Assembly: GCF_047730085.1 (NCBI RefSeq)
Contig: NZ_CP159830.1
Span: 1,178,001 to 1,242,000, forward strand
DNA from: Njordibacter sp937773555
GTDB taxonomy: Bacteria; Pseudomonadota; Gammaproteobacteria; Pseudomonadales; Balneatricaceae
Direction: 5' to 3'
Length of the DNA: 64,000 bases
The translations under genes and the position numbers were made by a program. The number at the start of each line of letters is the position of its first letter. Position 1 is the stretch's first letter. The notes below the pieces were generated by a model. It had not been told where the DNA came from, ran no database searches, and saw only the letters and a list, made by a program, of their open reading frames with translations. Below are positions 36,162-44,947 of this stretch, piece by piece.

Positions 36162-36638
36162 GTTGTTGATTTTGAAAAAGTGTCAATAGTTAGGGCTAAA
36201 AAAGAACATCTTTTTTGTCGTTTTCTGTGTTATTTGTTCTTGACATCCCTAACTCATTGAAACTTATAGCGCGGGTTGTGCACATTTTTCAAGCCCCAGC
36301 ATAAAACCCATTAATTCCTTAAAAATATCTCAACCTAACAGATTGACATTGATAAGATGTTGATTTAAAAGGATAATTTTTAAGCTGGTTATTTTTTAAC
36401 CAGTTTGTTAACAAGGCCGATATAATTGGCTTTGAGGCTTTTTTACAATATTTATCAACCGAGTTATCCACAGCGAATGGGGATAAAACTTGGATCCTCT
36501 TAAGGCTTAGTGTTTGCTAATACATTAGCTTTAACGCAATTACTAAAATAACTCTATTGATACTATTTATAAGATATTTTTTGCTGATATAATTGACATG
36601 GTAAGACAAACGTATTAACCAATGAGATAGACAGCGAA
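36162..36638. other. Longest gene-free stretch: AT-rich 477-bp intergenic region with DnaA-box-like sites
   Basis: No open frame with coding character is visible here. The stretch is AT-rich and holds a perfect stem CTGGTTA/TAACCAG (36385-36403, loop TTTTT) and a cluster of DnaA-box-like sequences at 36452-36486. A TATAAT at 36588-36593 may serve the copper-chaperone gene. I see no tRNA or known small RNA. Confidence 0.7.
36452..36486. promoter_or_regulatory. DnaA-box cluster (one perfect, two near-matches)
   Basis: TTATCCACA at 36464-36472 is an exact consensus DnaA box. TTATCAACC (36452-36460) matches the TTATCNACA consensus except at the last base. TGGGGATAA (36478-36486) is an inverted box with one mismatch (TGTGGATAA). 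The perfect and inverted boxes face each other across five bases. Binding is inferred from consensus only. Confidence 0.5.
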
Positions 36639-37085
36639 ATGAAATTAATGAGATTTTTTTTGATAACTTTGACTATACTGTCAACGAACTCGTATGCTAA
36701 TCAAGCAGCAACGGACCAAGTTAAGTTTGCTAACGCTTGGGTAAAAAAGCCCATGCCCGGGATGCATATGACAGCAGGGTTTGTTGAAATTGAGAATGTG
36801 ACTGACTCTAGTCTTCGCTTGGTCGCTGTAAGAACTTCTTTCAGTGCGCACTCAGAACTCCATAGCATGATCATGGTTGATAATGTCATGCAAATGCGAA
36901 AGGTCGCAGATGGTTGGCTCATTGCCCCAGGAGCTATCCTAACCTTATCTCCAGGTGGCAAGCATGCCATGTTGATGGGCCTTAAACATACTATGAAAAA
37001 CCAATCAGAAGTCACACTAGAGTTTAACATTGAAGGTATAGGTTGGGTTGCAGTGCCAGCAGAGGTGAGGGTACCAAAAACTTGA
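36639..37085 (+). CDS. Periplasmic copper chaperone, PCu(A)C family
   Basis: The 148-aa protein has a signal peptide (about 1-20, ending SYA-NQ) and a cupredoxin-like fold. Copper ligands occur in the family pattern H(M)X10MX21HXM: SELHSMIMVDNVMQM and, later, GGKHAMLMGL. PCu(A)C proteins deliver Cu(I) to the CuA/CuB centres of cytochrome c oxidase. No Sco or oxidase gene is adjacent, so the partner is inferred. It ends 16 bp before the convergent fau gene. Confidence 0.87.
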   Translation: MKLMRFFLITLTILSTNSYANQAATDQVKFANAWVKKPMPGMHMTAGFVEIENVTDSSLRLVAVRTSFSAHSELHSMIMVDNVMQMRKVADGWLIAPGAILTLSPGGKHAMLMGLKHTMKNQSEVTLEFNIEGIGWVAVPAEVRVPKT

Positions 37086-37101
37086 GTGTTGATGCCTAAA
37101 A

Positions 37102-37674
37102 TTAAAATCTAGTGACACCCAGCTCAGTCACTATACCGTCTAGGGGCTGGTCATATGGCCCCTTAATGACCTGATCCATCTCTTGCGCAGCATAAGCAAT
37201 ACCGTACACTGATACCCGCTTTTTTTTTCGTAATTTCTCTAACGTCCGATCATAAAATCCACCCCCATATCCAAGGCGAAAACCTCTACTATCAAAGGCC
37301 AGTAAAGGTGCCAAAATAACATCAGGTTCTAGTTCTGTTTTATCTTTACTTGGCTCAAGGGTTCCAAAGCTAGCATTTTGCAACTCGTCCCCTGGGCACC
37401 AAGTGCGAAAAACAAGTGGTTTTTTGGCCCCAAGCATGACTGGTAATACCATTCTATGCCCAAGAGAATGCAGTGTGTTTAACAACGGTACAGGGTCAAG
37501 CTCATCACCTAACGGCCAATACACTGCCACGATTTGGGCATGTGGCAGTATATTTGCGTCTAATAATCGATCACACACTTGCTTACCCACATATGGGTCG
37601 ACAATAAATGCTTTAGCTCTTTGTTGTTTCGCTTGAACGCGCAATAACTGCTTTTTTTCATCGATAGACGACAT
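37102..37674 (-). CDS. fau: 5-formyltetrahydrofolate cyclo-ligase
   Basis: The 190-aa enzyme (YgfA) converts 5-formyl-THF to 5,10-methenyl-THF with ATP. The substrate/ATP motif LLAFDSRGFRLGYGGGFYDRTLEKL is diagnostic, with VAVYWPLGDELD earlier and the N-terminal KKQLLRVQAKQQR. In many gammaproteobacteria the 6S RNA gene lies just upstream, but the 149-bp spacer here shows no obvious 6S signature. It is divergent from the carbonic anhydrase gene. Confidence 0.93.
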   Translation of the reverse strand: MSSIDEKKQLLRVQAKQQRAKAFIVDPYVGKQVCDRLLDANILPHAQIVAVYWPLGDELDPVPLLNTLHSLGHRMVLPVMLGAKKPLVFRTWCPGDELQNASFGTLEPSKDKTELEPDVILAPLLAFDSRGFRLGYGGGFYDRTLEKLRKKKRVSVYGIAYAAQEMDQVIKGPYDQPLDGIVTELGVTRF

Positions 37675-37823
37675 TAACTATTCTCTTAAGTAGACACAAC
37701 AAAGACTTGTTTTGATTATCTGGCTAGTACACACTAGTTTTCTTCTAAAGCATAGTTTTTTCTCACCACCTTGGGTGGTAACATCGTGTTTATCTTACTA
37801 ATTGGAGTTGTTAGGGTAATTTT

Positions 37824-38453
37824 ATGGCAATTGAAGATCTACTAGACATGAATAAAGCTTGGGCTAAAAAGATAGCTCAGGAACAGCCAGAATTATTTAC
37901 TACACTGGCTCAACAACAAACCCCAAAGTATTTATGGATTGGCTGTTCTGACAGTCGTGTTCCAGCAAATGAAATTGTTGGTATGTTGCCTGGAGAACTA
38001 TTTGTTCATCGAAATGTTGCTAATTTAGTCAAACACGTCGATTTCAACTGCCAATCAGTGATTCAATATGCAGTTGATGTGCTTAAAGTTGAGCATATTA
38101 TCGTTTGTGGTCATTATGGGTGTGGTGGTGTTAAAGTGGCTATGGAGAATACTAACGCGGGTATAAGCGACTATTGGCTAAGGTCAGTTAAAGATATTTT
38201 CTTGCGTCATCGTGAAGAGTTGCAAGATTTTCACAACGAAGACGCTTGTCTGAACCGTATGTGTGAAATTAATGTAGTTGAGCAAGTGGCTAACTTGGCC
38301 CATAGCAAAATCGTGCAAACAGCCTGGCAAAAAAATCAAACTCTAGAAATACATGGTTGGATATACGGTTTAAATGATGGCGTGATAAAGAATTTGAATG
38401 TCAGCCACAGAGGCTTAGATGATATCGATGACATATACCAGGTTGAGGTGTAA
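37824..38453 (+). CDS. can: Beta-class carbonic anhydrase
   Basis: The 209-aa enzyme interconverts CO2 and bicarbonate. Zinc ligands and active site are visible: Cys41, Asp43 and Arg45 in IGCSDSRVP, and His97 with Cys100 in CGHYGCGGV. Length and the IQYAVDVLKVEHIIV region match E. coli Can (YadF). It is a single gene in the 149-bp divergent arrangement with fau and is convergent with the GMC gene. Confidence 0.95.
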   Translation: MAIEDLLDMNKAWAKKIAQEQPELFTTLAQQQTPKYLWIGCSDSRVPANEIVGMLPGELFVHRNVANLVKHVDFNCQSVIQYAVDVLKVEHIIVCGHYGCGGVKVAMENTNAGISDYWLRSVKDIFLRHREELQDFHNEDACLNRMCEINVVEQVANLAHSKIVQTAWQKNQTLEIHGWIYGLNDGVIKNLNVSHRGLDDIDDIYQVEV

Positions 38454-38517
38454 CTGCTCAATGAGTTAGTTCGGGAAGGTACGCATAAGTGCGTCTATGC
38501 ATGCTCAGTGATGATCT

Positions 38518-40131
38518 TTACTTAAAGTCTGGCTTGAGTATTAGGTCGGCCGCTTTAGCTGCCACCATCATTGTGGCAGCATTGGTGTTGCCAGAGGTAA
38601 TGTTGGGAAACACAGAGGCATCAGCAATTCGCAGGCCTTCCAAACCATGTACTTTTAACTCTGAGTTTACCACAGTGAGTAGTGGGTCTTCGCCCATGGC
38701 ACAGGTGCCACATAAATGATAAATGGAACTTCCTTCAGTTCGAAAATACGCTAACATCTCGGCTTCTGTTCGCACTTTTTGTGCTGGTTTTTCTTCTTTC
38801 ACAGTGACGTTTTGCAGCGCTTGAGCTTGGCTTATACGGCGCACTAACTGGCAAGCCTGAATAACTTCTTGTCGATCTTTTTCAGTACTTAAGTAATTAA
38901 AGCTCACCAAGGGTGCCTGTTTAGGGTCAATGCTAGCAATGTTGATATGACCGCGGCTAGTAGGTCGGCAGGGATTTACTGCCATTAGGTAACCCGAATA
39001 GGGCAACGGTTCTAACTTGGCATTAGGGCTTTGGGGGATTTCATAAGACAGTGGATTGAAATAAACCTGTAAATTAGCATGGGTTTCGGACTCGTTGCCA
39101 CGAAAGAAACCTCCTGCCTGGTTCACCGCCATAGACAAAGGCCCACTTCGCTTAAACGCATACTCTAGACCCGCTTTTATCTTCCCTGGCCAAGTGCCAA
39201 AATCATCATTTAAGGTGGGTACTTTGCTGTGGAAATAAAAGCTCGCACACAGGTGGTCTTGTAGGTTCTGGCCTACGGCTGGAAGAAGGTGTTTTATGTC
39301 AATATTATGCTTTTCTAGTAATACTTTTTCGCCCACACCAGAAAGCTGTAAAAGTTTAGGGTTCGCAACGGCTCCAGCACATAGAATGATCTCTTTACGA
39401 ACATTAACATGTCGTAATTCACCCATGTGAATAACATCTATGCCTTTTATTTTTTTGTCTTTAATTCGCAATTTATGCACGTGGGCATGGGTCCACAAGT
39501 CTAAGTTGCTGCGCTTTAAAGCAGGTTTTAAGTAAGCTGTATAGCTTGAGTCACGGCGGCCATTGCGGATATTGGCGTCATAAATTCCTGCACCTTCAAA
39601 CTGCACGCCGTTAAAATCGTCACTTTGTGGCAAGCCTAGTTGTTGAGTGGCCTGTATATAGGACGTACATATTGGGTGTGCATCTTGGTGCATAGGGGTT
39701 ATGCCAATAGGGCCAGTGGCACCATGGTATAAGCTTGGGCCTTTAGGGTGTTGTTCTAGTTCATTAAAATAAGGCAGCACCTGATCATAAGACCAGCCGG
39801 GATTACCCGCCGCAGCCCAGTCGTCAAAATCCTGAGCTTGACCACGTACATAAATCATCGCATTGATGGAGCCAGAACCCCCTAGGCATTTCCCCCTAGG
39901 TACATATAGGGTTCGCCCTTTCATGTTAGGCTCGGGTTGGCTGTGGTACATATAGTTATAACGAGGGTGGTAATAAGTGCTGCCAAACCCTGCAGGCACC
40001 GAGATCCATGGGTTAAATAATGGCCCTCCCGCTTCTAATAACAGAACATTATAATGGCCACACCGAGTGAGTTTGTTGGCCAGCACGCACCCAGCAGAAC
40101 CTGCTCCTACAATGATGTAATCTACTTCCAT
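38518..40131 (-). CDS. GMC family oxidoreductase (choline dehydrogenase-like)
   Basis: This 537-aa FAD enzyme has the N-terminal dinucleotide motif IIVGAGSAGCVLANKL (6-21), the GMC signature LGGSGSINAMIYVRG, and IILCAGAVANPKLLQLSGVG. The C-terminal catalytic pair is the His in IYHLCGTCAMGED and the Asn of SGNTNAATMMVAAKAADLI. It resembles BetA-type alcohol dehydrogenases, but no betB, betT or betI is nearby, so choline is not a safe substrate. The upstream neighbour on the same strand is an enolase-superfamily enzyme 64 bp away, suggesting a joint catabolic role. GGAG lies 9 bases before the ATG. Confidence 0.88.
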   Translation of the reverse strand: MEVDYIIVGAGSAGCVLANKLTRCGHYNVLLLEAGGPLFNPWISVPAGFGSTYYHPRYNYMYHSQPEPNMKGRTLYVPRGKCLGGSGSINAMIYVRGQAQDFDDWAAAGNPGWSYDQVLPYFNELEQHPKGPSLYHGATGPIGITPMHQDAHPICTSYIQATQQLGLPQSDDFNGVQFEGAGIYDANIRNGRRDSSYTAYLKPALKRSNLDLWTHAHVHKLRIKDKKIKGIDVIHMGELRHVNVRKEIILCAGAVANPKLLQLSGVGEKVLLEKHNIDIKHLLPAVGQNLQDHLCASFYFHSKVPTLNDDFGTWPGKIKAGLEYAFKRSGPLSMAVNQAGGFFRGNESETHANLQVYFNPLSYEIPQSPNAKLEPLPYSGYLMAVNPCRPTSRGHINIASIDPKQAPLVSFNYLSTEKDRQEVIQACQLVRRISQAQALQNVTVKEEKPAQKVRTEAEMLAYFRTEGSSIYHLCGTCAMGEDPLLTVVNSELKVHGLEGLRIADASVFPNITSGNTNAATMMVAAKAADLILKPDFK

Positions 40132-40195
40132 AACAGGCTACTCCCCACCACCACTTGCGCTTTATACCTTAACATTCAGAGGCTGTGCTCAGGTC

Positions 40196-41407
40196 TTAGC
40201 CAGGCGTATTAGAGTGCTCATTATACACCTTGCTATCCATAATCAAGTGCAAGCGTTTTCCGGTATAAGGGGAATGGGCCTTCACCACATCCATGTTTAG
40301 CGAGATACCTAACCCCGGTTTAGCATTGGGAATAATGTAACCGTCTCGCCAATCAATTTTATCCTCAACCACTTCCGCATGGAAACCATCCCAAGTATTA
40401 ATGCTCTCTTGAATTAAGAAGTTAGGAGTAGCTGTTGCTAATTGAATGCTAGCGGCTGCACCCACAGGTCCATTATATAGATGAGGAGCAATTTGGCAGA
40501 AATACACTTCGGCTAAAGCTGCAATTTTTTTAGCCTCTAAAATTCCACCTACACGGCCTAAGTTCATTTGCAAAATAGACGCAGCCTTATGCTTCAAAAC
40601 GTCATGAAACTCATATTTAGTGGTTAATCGCTCGCCCGTAGCAATTGGAATACTGGTTTTGGCAGCCACTCTTGCCATTGCTTCTGGTTGCCCTGGGGGT
40701 ACAGGTTCTTCAAACCATAAAGGGTCAAAAGGCTCAATGCGTTGGGCTAAGCGAATGGCAGATGCTGGAGTCATTTGGCCATGGGTGCCAAATAACAGAT
40801 CACAATTATTACCCACAGCATCACGAATTTTTCGGCAGAAATTTTCGCTTCGTTCTAGAGTAGCCAGTGAAATCTGGTGGCCAGAGTAGGCACTATAAGG
40901 CCCAGCAGGGTCAAACTTTAATGCAGTAAAACCTTGCTGCATATTTTTTAGCGCACATTCAACTGCTAAATCGGGGCACTCGTAATCATACTCACCTTTA
41001 CTATTAGTCGGGTAGAGGTAAGTATAAGAACGCAACTTATCATGAACTTTGCCACCTATTAGCTCATAAACAGGTTTATCAGCCGCTTTGCCAATGATGT
41101 CCCAGCAAGCCATTTCTAGACCACTAAACGCCCCCATCATGGTGAGGTCCGGCCGCTGAGTAAACCCACTGGAATAGCATTCTCGGTAAAACCGTTCAAT
41201 ATGATGTGGGTCGTGACCTTTGAGGTAGCGATCAAATACGTCATCTAGCACTTTTACCATCACCTCTGGGTGAAAAGTAGACGCATAAACCTCCCCCACA
41301 CCCTTAATGCCACAAGTTGTTTGTAGGGTGACAAAAATCCAATACATGCCACCAATGTAAGGTGGGGGTACGGCCACAATGTGGCTTTGCATGGTGGCTA
41401 TTTTCAT
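40196..41407 (-). CDS. Enolase-superfamily enzyme (mandelate racemase/muconate lactonizing type), probable sugar-acid dehydratase
   Basis: The 403-aa protein has the N-terminal capping domain and a C-terminal (beta/alpha)7 barrel. Likely catalytic residues are Lys164 in TALKFDP, the metal ligands Asp203, Glu233 or Glu234 (WFEEPVPP) and Glu259 (ATGERL), His209 in FGTHGQ, and His309 in APHLYNGP. This layout is found in acid-sugar dehydratases and racemases of the superfamily. The exact substrate is unknown. It is followed on the same strand by a GMC oxidoreductase. Confidence 0.87.
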   Translation of the reverse strand: MKIATMQSHIVAVPPPYIGGMYWIFVTLQTTCGIKGVGEVYASTFHPEVMVKVLDDVFDRYLKGHDPHHIERFYRECYSSGFTQRPDLTMMGAFSGLEMACWDIIGKAADKPVYELIGGKVHDKLRSYTYLYPTNSKGEYDYECPDLAVECALKNMQQGFTALKFDPAGPYSAYSGHQISLATLERSENFCRKIRDAVGNNCDLLFGTHGQMTPASAIRLAQRIEPFDPLWFEEPVPPGQPEAMARVAAKTSIPIATGERLTTKYEFHDVLKHKAASILQMNLGRVGGILEAKKIAALAEVYFCQIAPHLYNGPVGAAASIQLATATPNFLIQESINTWDGFHAEVVEDKIDWRDGYIIPNAKPGLGISLNMDVVKAHSPYTGKRLHLIMDSKVYNEHSNTPG

Positions 41408-41542
41408 AACATGGCTCTGATTTGTTTAATTTAAACGGTTGGCGGCAATATAGCTCTTTTGGGGAATGTTAGGCTAGCTATTTTAATGTTGGTATTATTC
41501 AAGGGGCCTAATGGTAAGTAAAAAAAATTATTAAAAGCTGGT

Positions 41543-42331
41543 TTAACTAAGGCCCATAGCTATAAAGTGAGGGTTTAAAATGTCTCTCTTACCATACACC
41601 ATAGGCTCACCAGAGGTTTGTTTTACGCTCCCATTAGCCCCTTCTAGCACCGCCTGAGCAGCTGCAGTATCCCATTCGCATGTGGGTGCTAGGCGAGGGT
41701 AGTAGTCTGCTAAGCCTTCAGCAATGCGAATAAATTTAAGTGAGCTTCCAGCTTGCAGAAGTGTGGTTGGACCTAATTCGCTAATGAGAATTTTTGTGGC
41801 CTCATTAAGGTGGCTTTTACTAGCGAGTACCCTAATGGGACTGTTGGCTTTAACACACTCAATGGGAGTAATAGGGTATGACGTGTTTTGCTCTTGTCTA
41901 AAGGCGCCTAGGTATTGGCCACCCCAATAAACAGTATTAGTTATAGGCACACCCACTAATCCAAAAATAGTTTTATTGGCTTCAATTAGAGCTAAGTTAA
42001 CAGTAAATTCACCGTTCTTATTAATAAACTCTTTGGTACCGTCCAATGGGTCTATAAGCCAGTAAGAGCTATTATTTCTGCCAATATCTAATGATGTAAT
42101 GTCTTCTTCAGACACTACAGGAATCATGGGTGTAAGCCGTTCTAGGCCTGCTATAAGATAATGATGGGCAGCCAGGTCTGCTGCCGTCACTGGCGACTCG
42201 TCACCTTTTTTTTGCACATCAAAGTGGTTGCTATGGTAGATTTTTAATATCACATCACCGGCTTCTTTAGTAAGTTTCACTAAGCCTGCCAATAGTTCTG
42301 GGTTGGACATTATTGTTTCAGCATGACTCAT
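41543..42331 (-). CDS. cysQ: 3'(2'),5'-bisphosphate nucleotidase CysQ
   Basis: CysQ hydrolyses 3'-phosphoadenosine 5'-phosphate (PAP) formed during sulfate assimilation. The 262-aa protein is an inositol-monophosphatase-fold Mg/Li-sensitive phosphatase with GDESPVTAADLAAHH, PVVSEED, WLIDPLDGTKEFI (metal-binding DPLDGTKEF) and CEWDTAAAQAVLEGA. Its start overlaps the stop of the truncated cysC-like gene by 4 bp, so the two are translated together. No other sulfate-assimilation gene is in the window. Confidence 0.93.
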   Translation of the reverse strand: MSHAETIMSNPELLAGLVKLTKEAGDVILKIYHSNHFDVQKKGDESPVTAADLAAHHYLIAGLERLTPMIPVVSEEDITSLDIGRNNSSYWLIDPLDGTKEFINKNGEFTVNLALIEANKTIFGLVGVPITNTVYWGGQYLGAFRQEQNTSYPITPIECVKANSPIRVLASKSHLNEATKILISELGPTTLLQAGSSLKFIRIAEGLADYYPRLAPTCEWDTAAAQAVLEGANGSVKQTSGEPMVYGKRDILNPHFIAMGLS

Positions 42332-42657
42332 TGTTGCAACTCCAATTCTGAGATCACGTTTGCAACAAGTTGCTCTGCAATGTGTTCGGAAGTTAAGACG
42401 CTGGTGTCCACTTCAAAATCAGGATTTTTGGGTGCCTCATAAGGGCTATTGATATCAGTAAAGTGTGGGATTCCACCACGCCTAGCCTCGTTATATAAAC
42501 CTTTTGGGTCACGCTGCTCAGCGACATCTAATGGGGTGTTAACAAACATTTCTACAAACTCTCCATCCTCAAAACGTGCTGTTTCAGCTTCGCGTCTGGC
42601 TCTGCCGCCAATGTTGATATACTCTTTTTTAGTTATCATAAATACATTTAAAGACAT
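42328..42657 (-). pseudogene. Truncated adenylylsulfate kinase CysC (C-terminal half only)
   Basis: The 109-aa product aligns with the C-terminal half of APS kinase. FVEMFVNTPLDVAEQRDPKGLYNEARRG and HFTDINSPYEAPKNPDFEVDT correspond to the conserved FVEVFVDTPL-type and DPKGLY/SPYEAP stretches. The N-terminal P-loop (GxxGxGKS) and the rest of the ATP site are absent, and an in-frame TAA lies directly upstream of the ATG, so it cannot be extended. E. coli CysC is 201 aa. It is 33 bp after kynU and overlaps cysQ by 4 bp. It is probably a remnant without kinase activity, though the reading frame and coupling are intact. Confidence 0.75.
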
Positions 42658-42690
42658 GTTTTAGCGATTCAATCTAATTGAATAAAAAGG

Positions 42691-43953
42691 TTAGGTAACA
42701 GCTTGTTGTTGCAAAAACTGGGGCTGGTTCCAGCTCTCATTCGACATGATATCCACCAAGGCATCCACTGTGTCCCAAAGGTCTACATACCTCAAGTACA
42801 GTGGTGTGAAGCCAAAGCGAAGATTATCTGGGGCTCTGAAGTCACCCACAATATTACGTGCTATTAAGGCTTGAATAATAGCGTAGCCTTGAAGGTGAGT
42901 TAACGACACTTGGCTGCCACGGTGTTCATCGTTTGTTGGAGATCCTATTATAAACCATGGGCAGCGTTGTTGGATTAACTCAATAAACAGTTTGCCCATG
43001 TGCATAGACTTGCTTCGCACTGCCTGCATATCAACCTCCAACATCAGGTCTAAAGACACCTCAAGTGCTGCATTGGCTAAAACAGCTGGGGTGCCACACA
43101 TAGCTTGTTGAATGCCTGCTGCACCTTCATAGTCATCTTCAAAATCAAACGGCTTGGCGTGGCCTATCCAGCCAGTCAGAGGCTGTTGAAATTCTGCTAA
43201 ATGGCGTTTAGCCACGTAAACAAAAGCTGGCGAACCCGGTCCGCCATTGAGGTATTTGTAGGTGCAGCCTACTGCGAGGTCGGCACTAACATGATCTAAG
43301 CAGATAGGCATGGCACCTACTGAGTGAGATAGGTCCCACATCATTAAAGCGCCACTTTTTTGCGCTAGCTCAGTAACACTGGCCATATTCCACATAGCAC
43401 CTGTCTTAAAATGTACATGGGTTAATAATACTAACGCAGTGTCGTCATCAATGGCATTTAGTACTTGGTCTCTGGGTAGGGCAACAACCTGAACTTGGTC
43501 ACCCAATAACTTAGCTAAACCCTGCAACAAATAGAGGTCTGTAGCAAAATTGCCAGTTTCAGTAATAAGCTTACTGCGACCAGGGCGCATTTTAACGGCG
43601 GCGGCGGCTAACTTAAAAATATTCACCGAAGTAGTATCGCATACTAACACTTGTCCCATTTCCGCACCTACTAAACGGCCAATTTTATCGCCCAGTTCTG
43701 TGGGCTTTTGCATCCATTGATGACAGTTCCAGCTGCGAATTAGATCCACACCCCATTGCTGCTGTATCACCTCACTAACATGGCTTGCAGTTGCTTTAGG
43801 CAATACACCAAGGGAATTACCATCTAGATAAATAAGGCCATCCTGCAGGCTAAACTCACTCCTCATAAATGCTAGTGAATCATTTAGATCTAATATTTCA
43901 AAGGTTTCTCGGTTTAATGAGGTCATACTGTAGCTCTTTTTAGTGGTCGACAT
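42691..43953 (-). CDS. kynU: Kynureninase
   Basis: Kynureninase cleaves kynurenine to anthranilate and alanine using PLP. The 420-aa class V aminotransferase-fold protein has IYLDGNSLGVLPK, the PLP-binding DLSHSVGAMP, and the Schiff-base lysine Lys233 in GCTYKYLNGGPGSPAF. It is followed by RFGFTPLYLRYVD. A second possible start is Met10 (43926), which has AAGAGC upstream and may be the real one. It lies 56 bp downstream of kynA. Kynurenine formamidase is not in the window. Confidence 0.94.
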   Translation of the reverse strand: MSTTKKSYSMTSLNRETFEILDLNDSLAFMRSEFSLQDGLIYLDGNSLGVLPKATASHVSEVIQQQWGVDLIRSWNCHQWMQKPTELGDKIGRLVGAEMGQVLVCDTTSVNIFKLAAAAVKMRPGRSKLITETGNFATDLYLLQGLAKLLGDQVQVVALPRDQVLNAIDDDTALVLLTHVHFKTGAMWNMASVTELAQKSGALMMWDLSHSVGAMPICLDHVSADLAVGCTYKYLNGGPGSPAFVYVAKRHLAEFQQPLTGWIGHAKPFDFEDDYEGAAGIQQAMCGTPAVLANAALEVSLDLMLEVDMQAVRSKSMHMGKLFIELIQQRCPWFIIGSPTNDEHRGSQVSLTHLQGYAIIQALIARNIVGDFRAPDNLRFGFTPLYLRYVDLWDTVDALVDIMSNESWNQPQFLQQQAVT

Positions 43954-44009
43954 TTATCAGTTTTCAGTTGGCACGTTAATAGGTACTAACCAACGTAATT
44001 GTATTTGAT

Positions 44010-44861
44010 TTAAAGGCTTGTACGAACAGACCAAAGCTCTGGGAAAAATTCTAAAGACAGGGCTTTTTTAAGATAGCCTACTCCAGATGTCCCACCAGTG
44101 CCGTGTTTGTGGCCAATAATACGTTCTACAGTTTTTACATGGTTAAAACGCCACTGTTGAAAGTGGTATTCTAAGTCTACTAATTTCTCGGCTAATTCGT
44201 ATAAATCCCAATAAGTTTCCGTGTCTTCATAGACCTTTTGCCACGCAGCTTCAACCTGCTTATTTGGCGTGTACGGTTGTGTCCAGTCTCTTTCAATTTG
44301 GCCTACTGGAATATCAAAACCCCGTTTTTTAAGTAGCTGAAGACAAACATCGTACAAACTAGGTGAATTGAGAATGGCACTCAAATGTTGGTAGTTTTTA
44401 GGGTGATTTTTATGAGCTTCAATTAAGGCGACGTTTTTATTGCCCAATAAAAACTCTAGCTCGCGGTACTGAAACGACTGGAAGCCTGAACTTTGCCCCA
44501 GGCTGTCTCTAAAGCTAGCGTAATCTGCTGGGGTCATGGTGACTAAAACTTCCCATGCATTAACCATCTGCTGTTGTATGCGAGCAACGCGTGTGAGCAT
44601 CTTAAAAGCAGGCCGTAAGGTGTCTTGAGCAATCAACTGGGCTGCGCCGTGGGCTTCATGCAGACAGAGCTTCATCCATAGCTCTGAAGCTTGGTGGATA
44701 ACGATAAATAACATTTCGTCATGGGCGTCACTAAGAGGGTTCTGTTGCTCTAAAAGACTTTCTAAACCAAGGTATTGGCCGTAACTAATGTCTTGCTGCC
44801 AGTGAATGTTTTCATCGCTGACGTCGATGGCACCAGAGGCGTATGGGCACTTGTAGGTCAT
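44010..44861 (-). CDS. kynA: Tryptophan 2,3-dioxygenase
   Basis: This heme enzyme opens the tryptophan indole ring to N-formylkynurenine. The 283-aa protein has the family motifs YLGLESLLEQQNPLS, HDEMLFIVIHQASELWMKL, the SSGFQSFQYRELEFLLGNK stretch, and the heme-ligand region RIIGHKHGTGGTSGVGYLKKAL. It starts the minus-strand run kynA-kynU-cysC remnant-cysQ and is divergent from a LysR gene 86 bp away. Confidence 0.96.
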   Translation of the reverse strand: MTYKCPYASGAIDVSDENIHWQQDISYGQYLGLESLLEQQNPLSDAHDEMLFIVIHQASELWMKLCLHEAHGAAQLIAQDTLRPAFKMLTRVARIQQQMVNAWEVLVTMTPADYASFRDSLGQSSGFQSFQYRELEFLLGNKNVALIEAHKNHPKNYQHLSAILNSPSLYDVCLQLLKKRGFDIPVGQIERDWTQPYTPNKQVEAAWQKVYEDTETYWDLYELAEKLVDLEYHFQQWRFNHVKTVERIIGHKHGTGGTSGVGYLKKALSLEFFPELWSVRTSL

Positions 44862-44947
44862 GGTTGTTCCGTGTGGGCGTTTTTTATAGTGTAGGGTGTA
44901 TATTTTTTGAAGTAAATGTCATAATTTGAGTATTAAGTATGAATTAA

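Noticed and set aside
36162..36638. Chromosomal origin oriC at the DnaA-box cluster
   Set aside because: There are too few boxes, no dnaA, gidA, rpmH or parAB nearby, and genes on both sides tend to point toward the site, the opposite of an origin.
37675..37823. 6S RNA gene upstream of fau
   Set aside because: The 149-bp spacer is shorter than 6S RNA and shows no long bulged hairpin typical of ssrS; only small local stems are visible.
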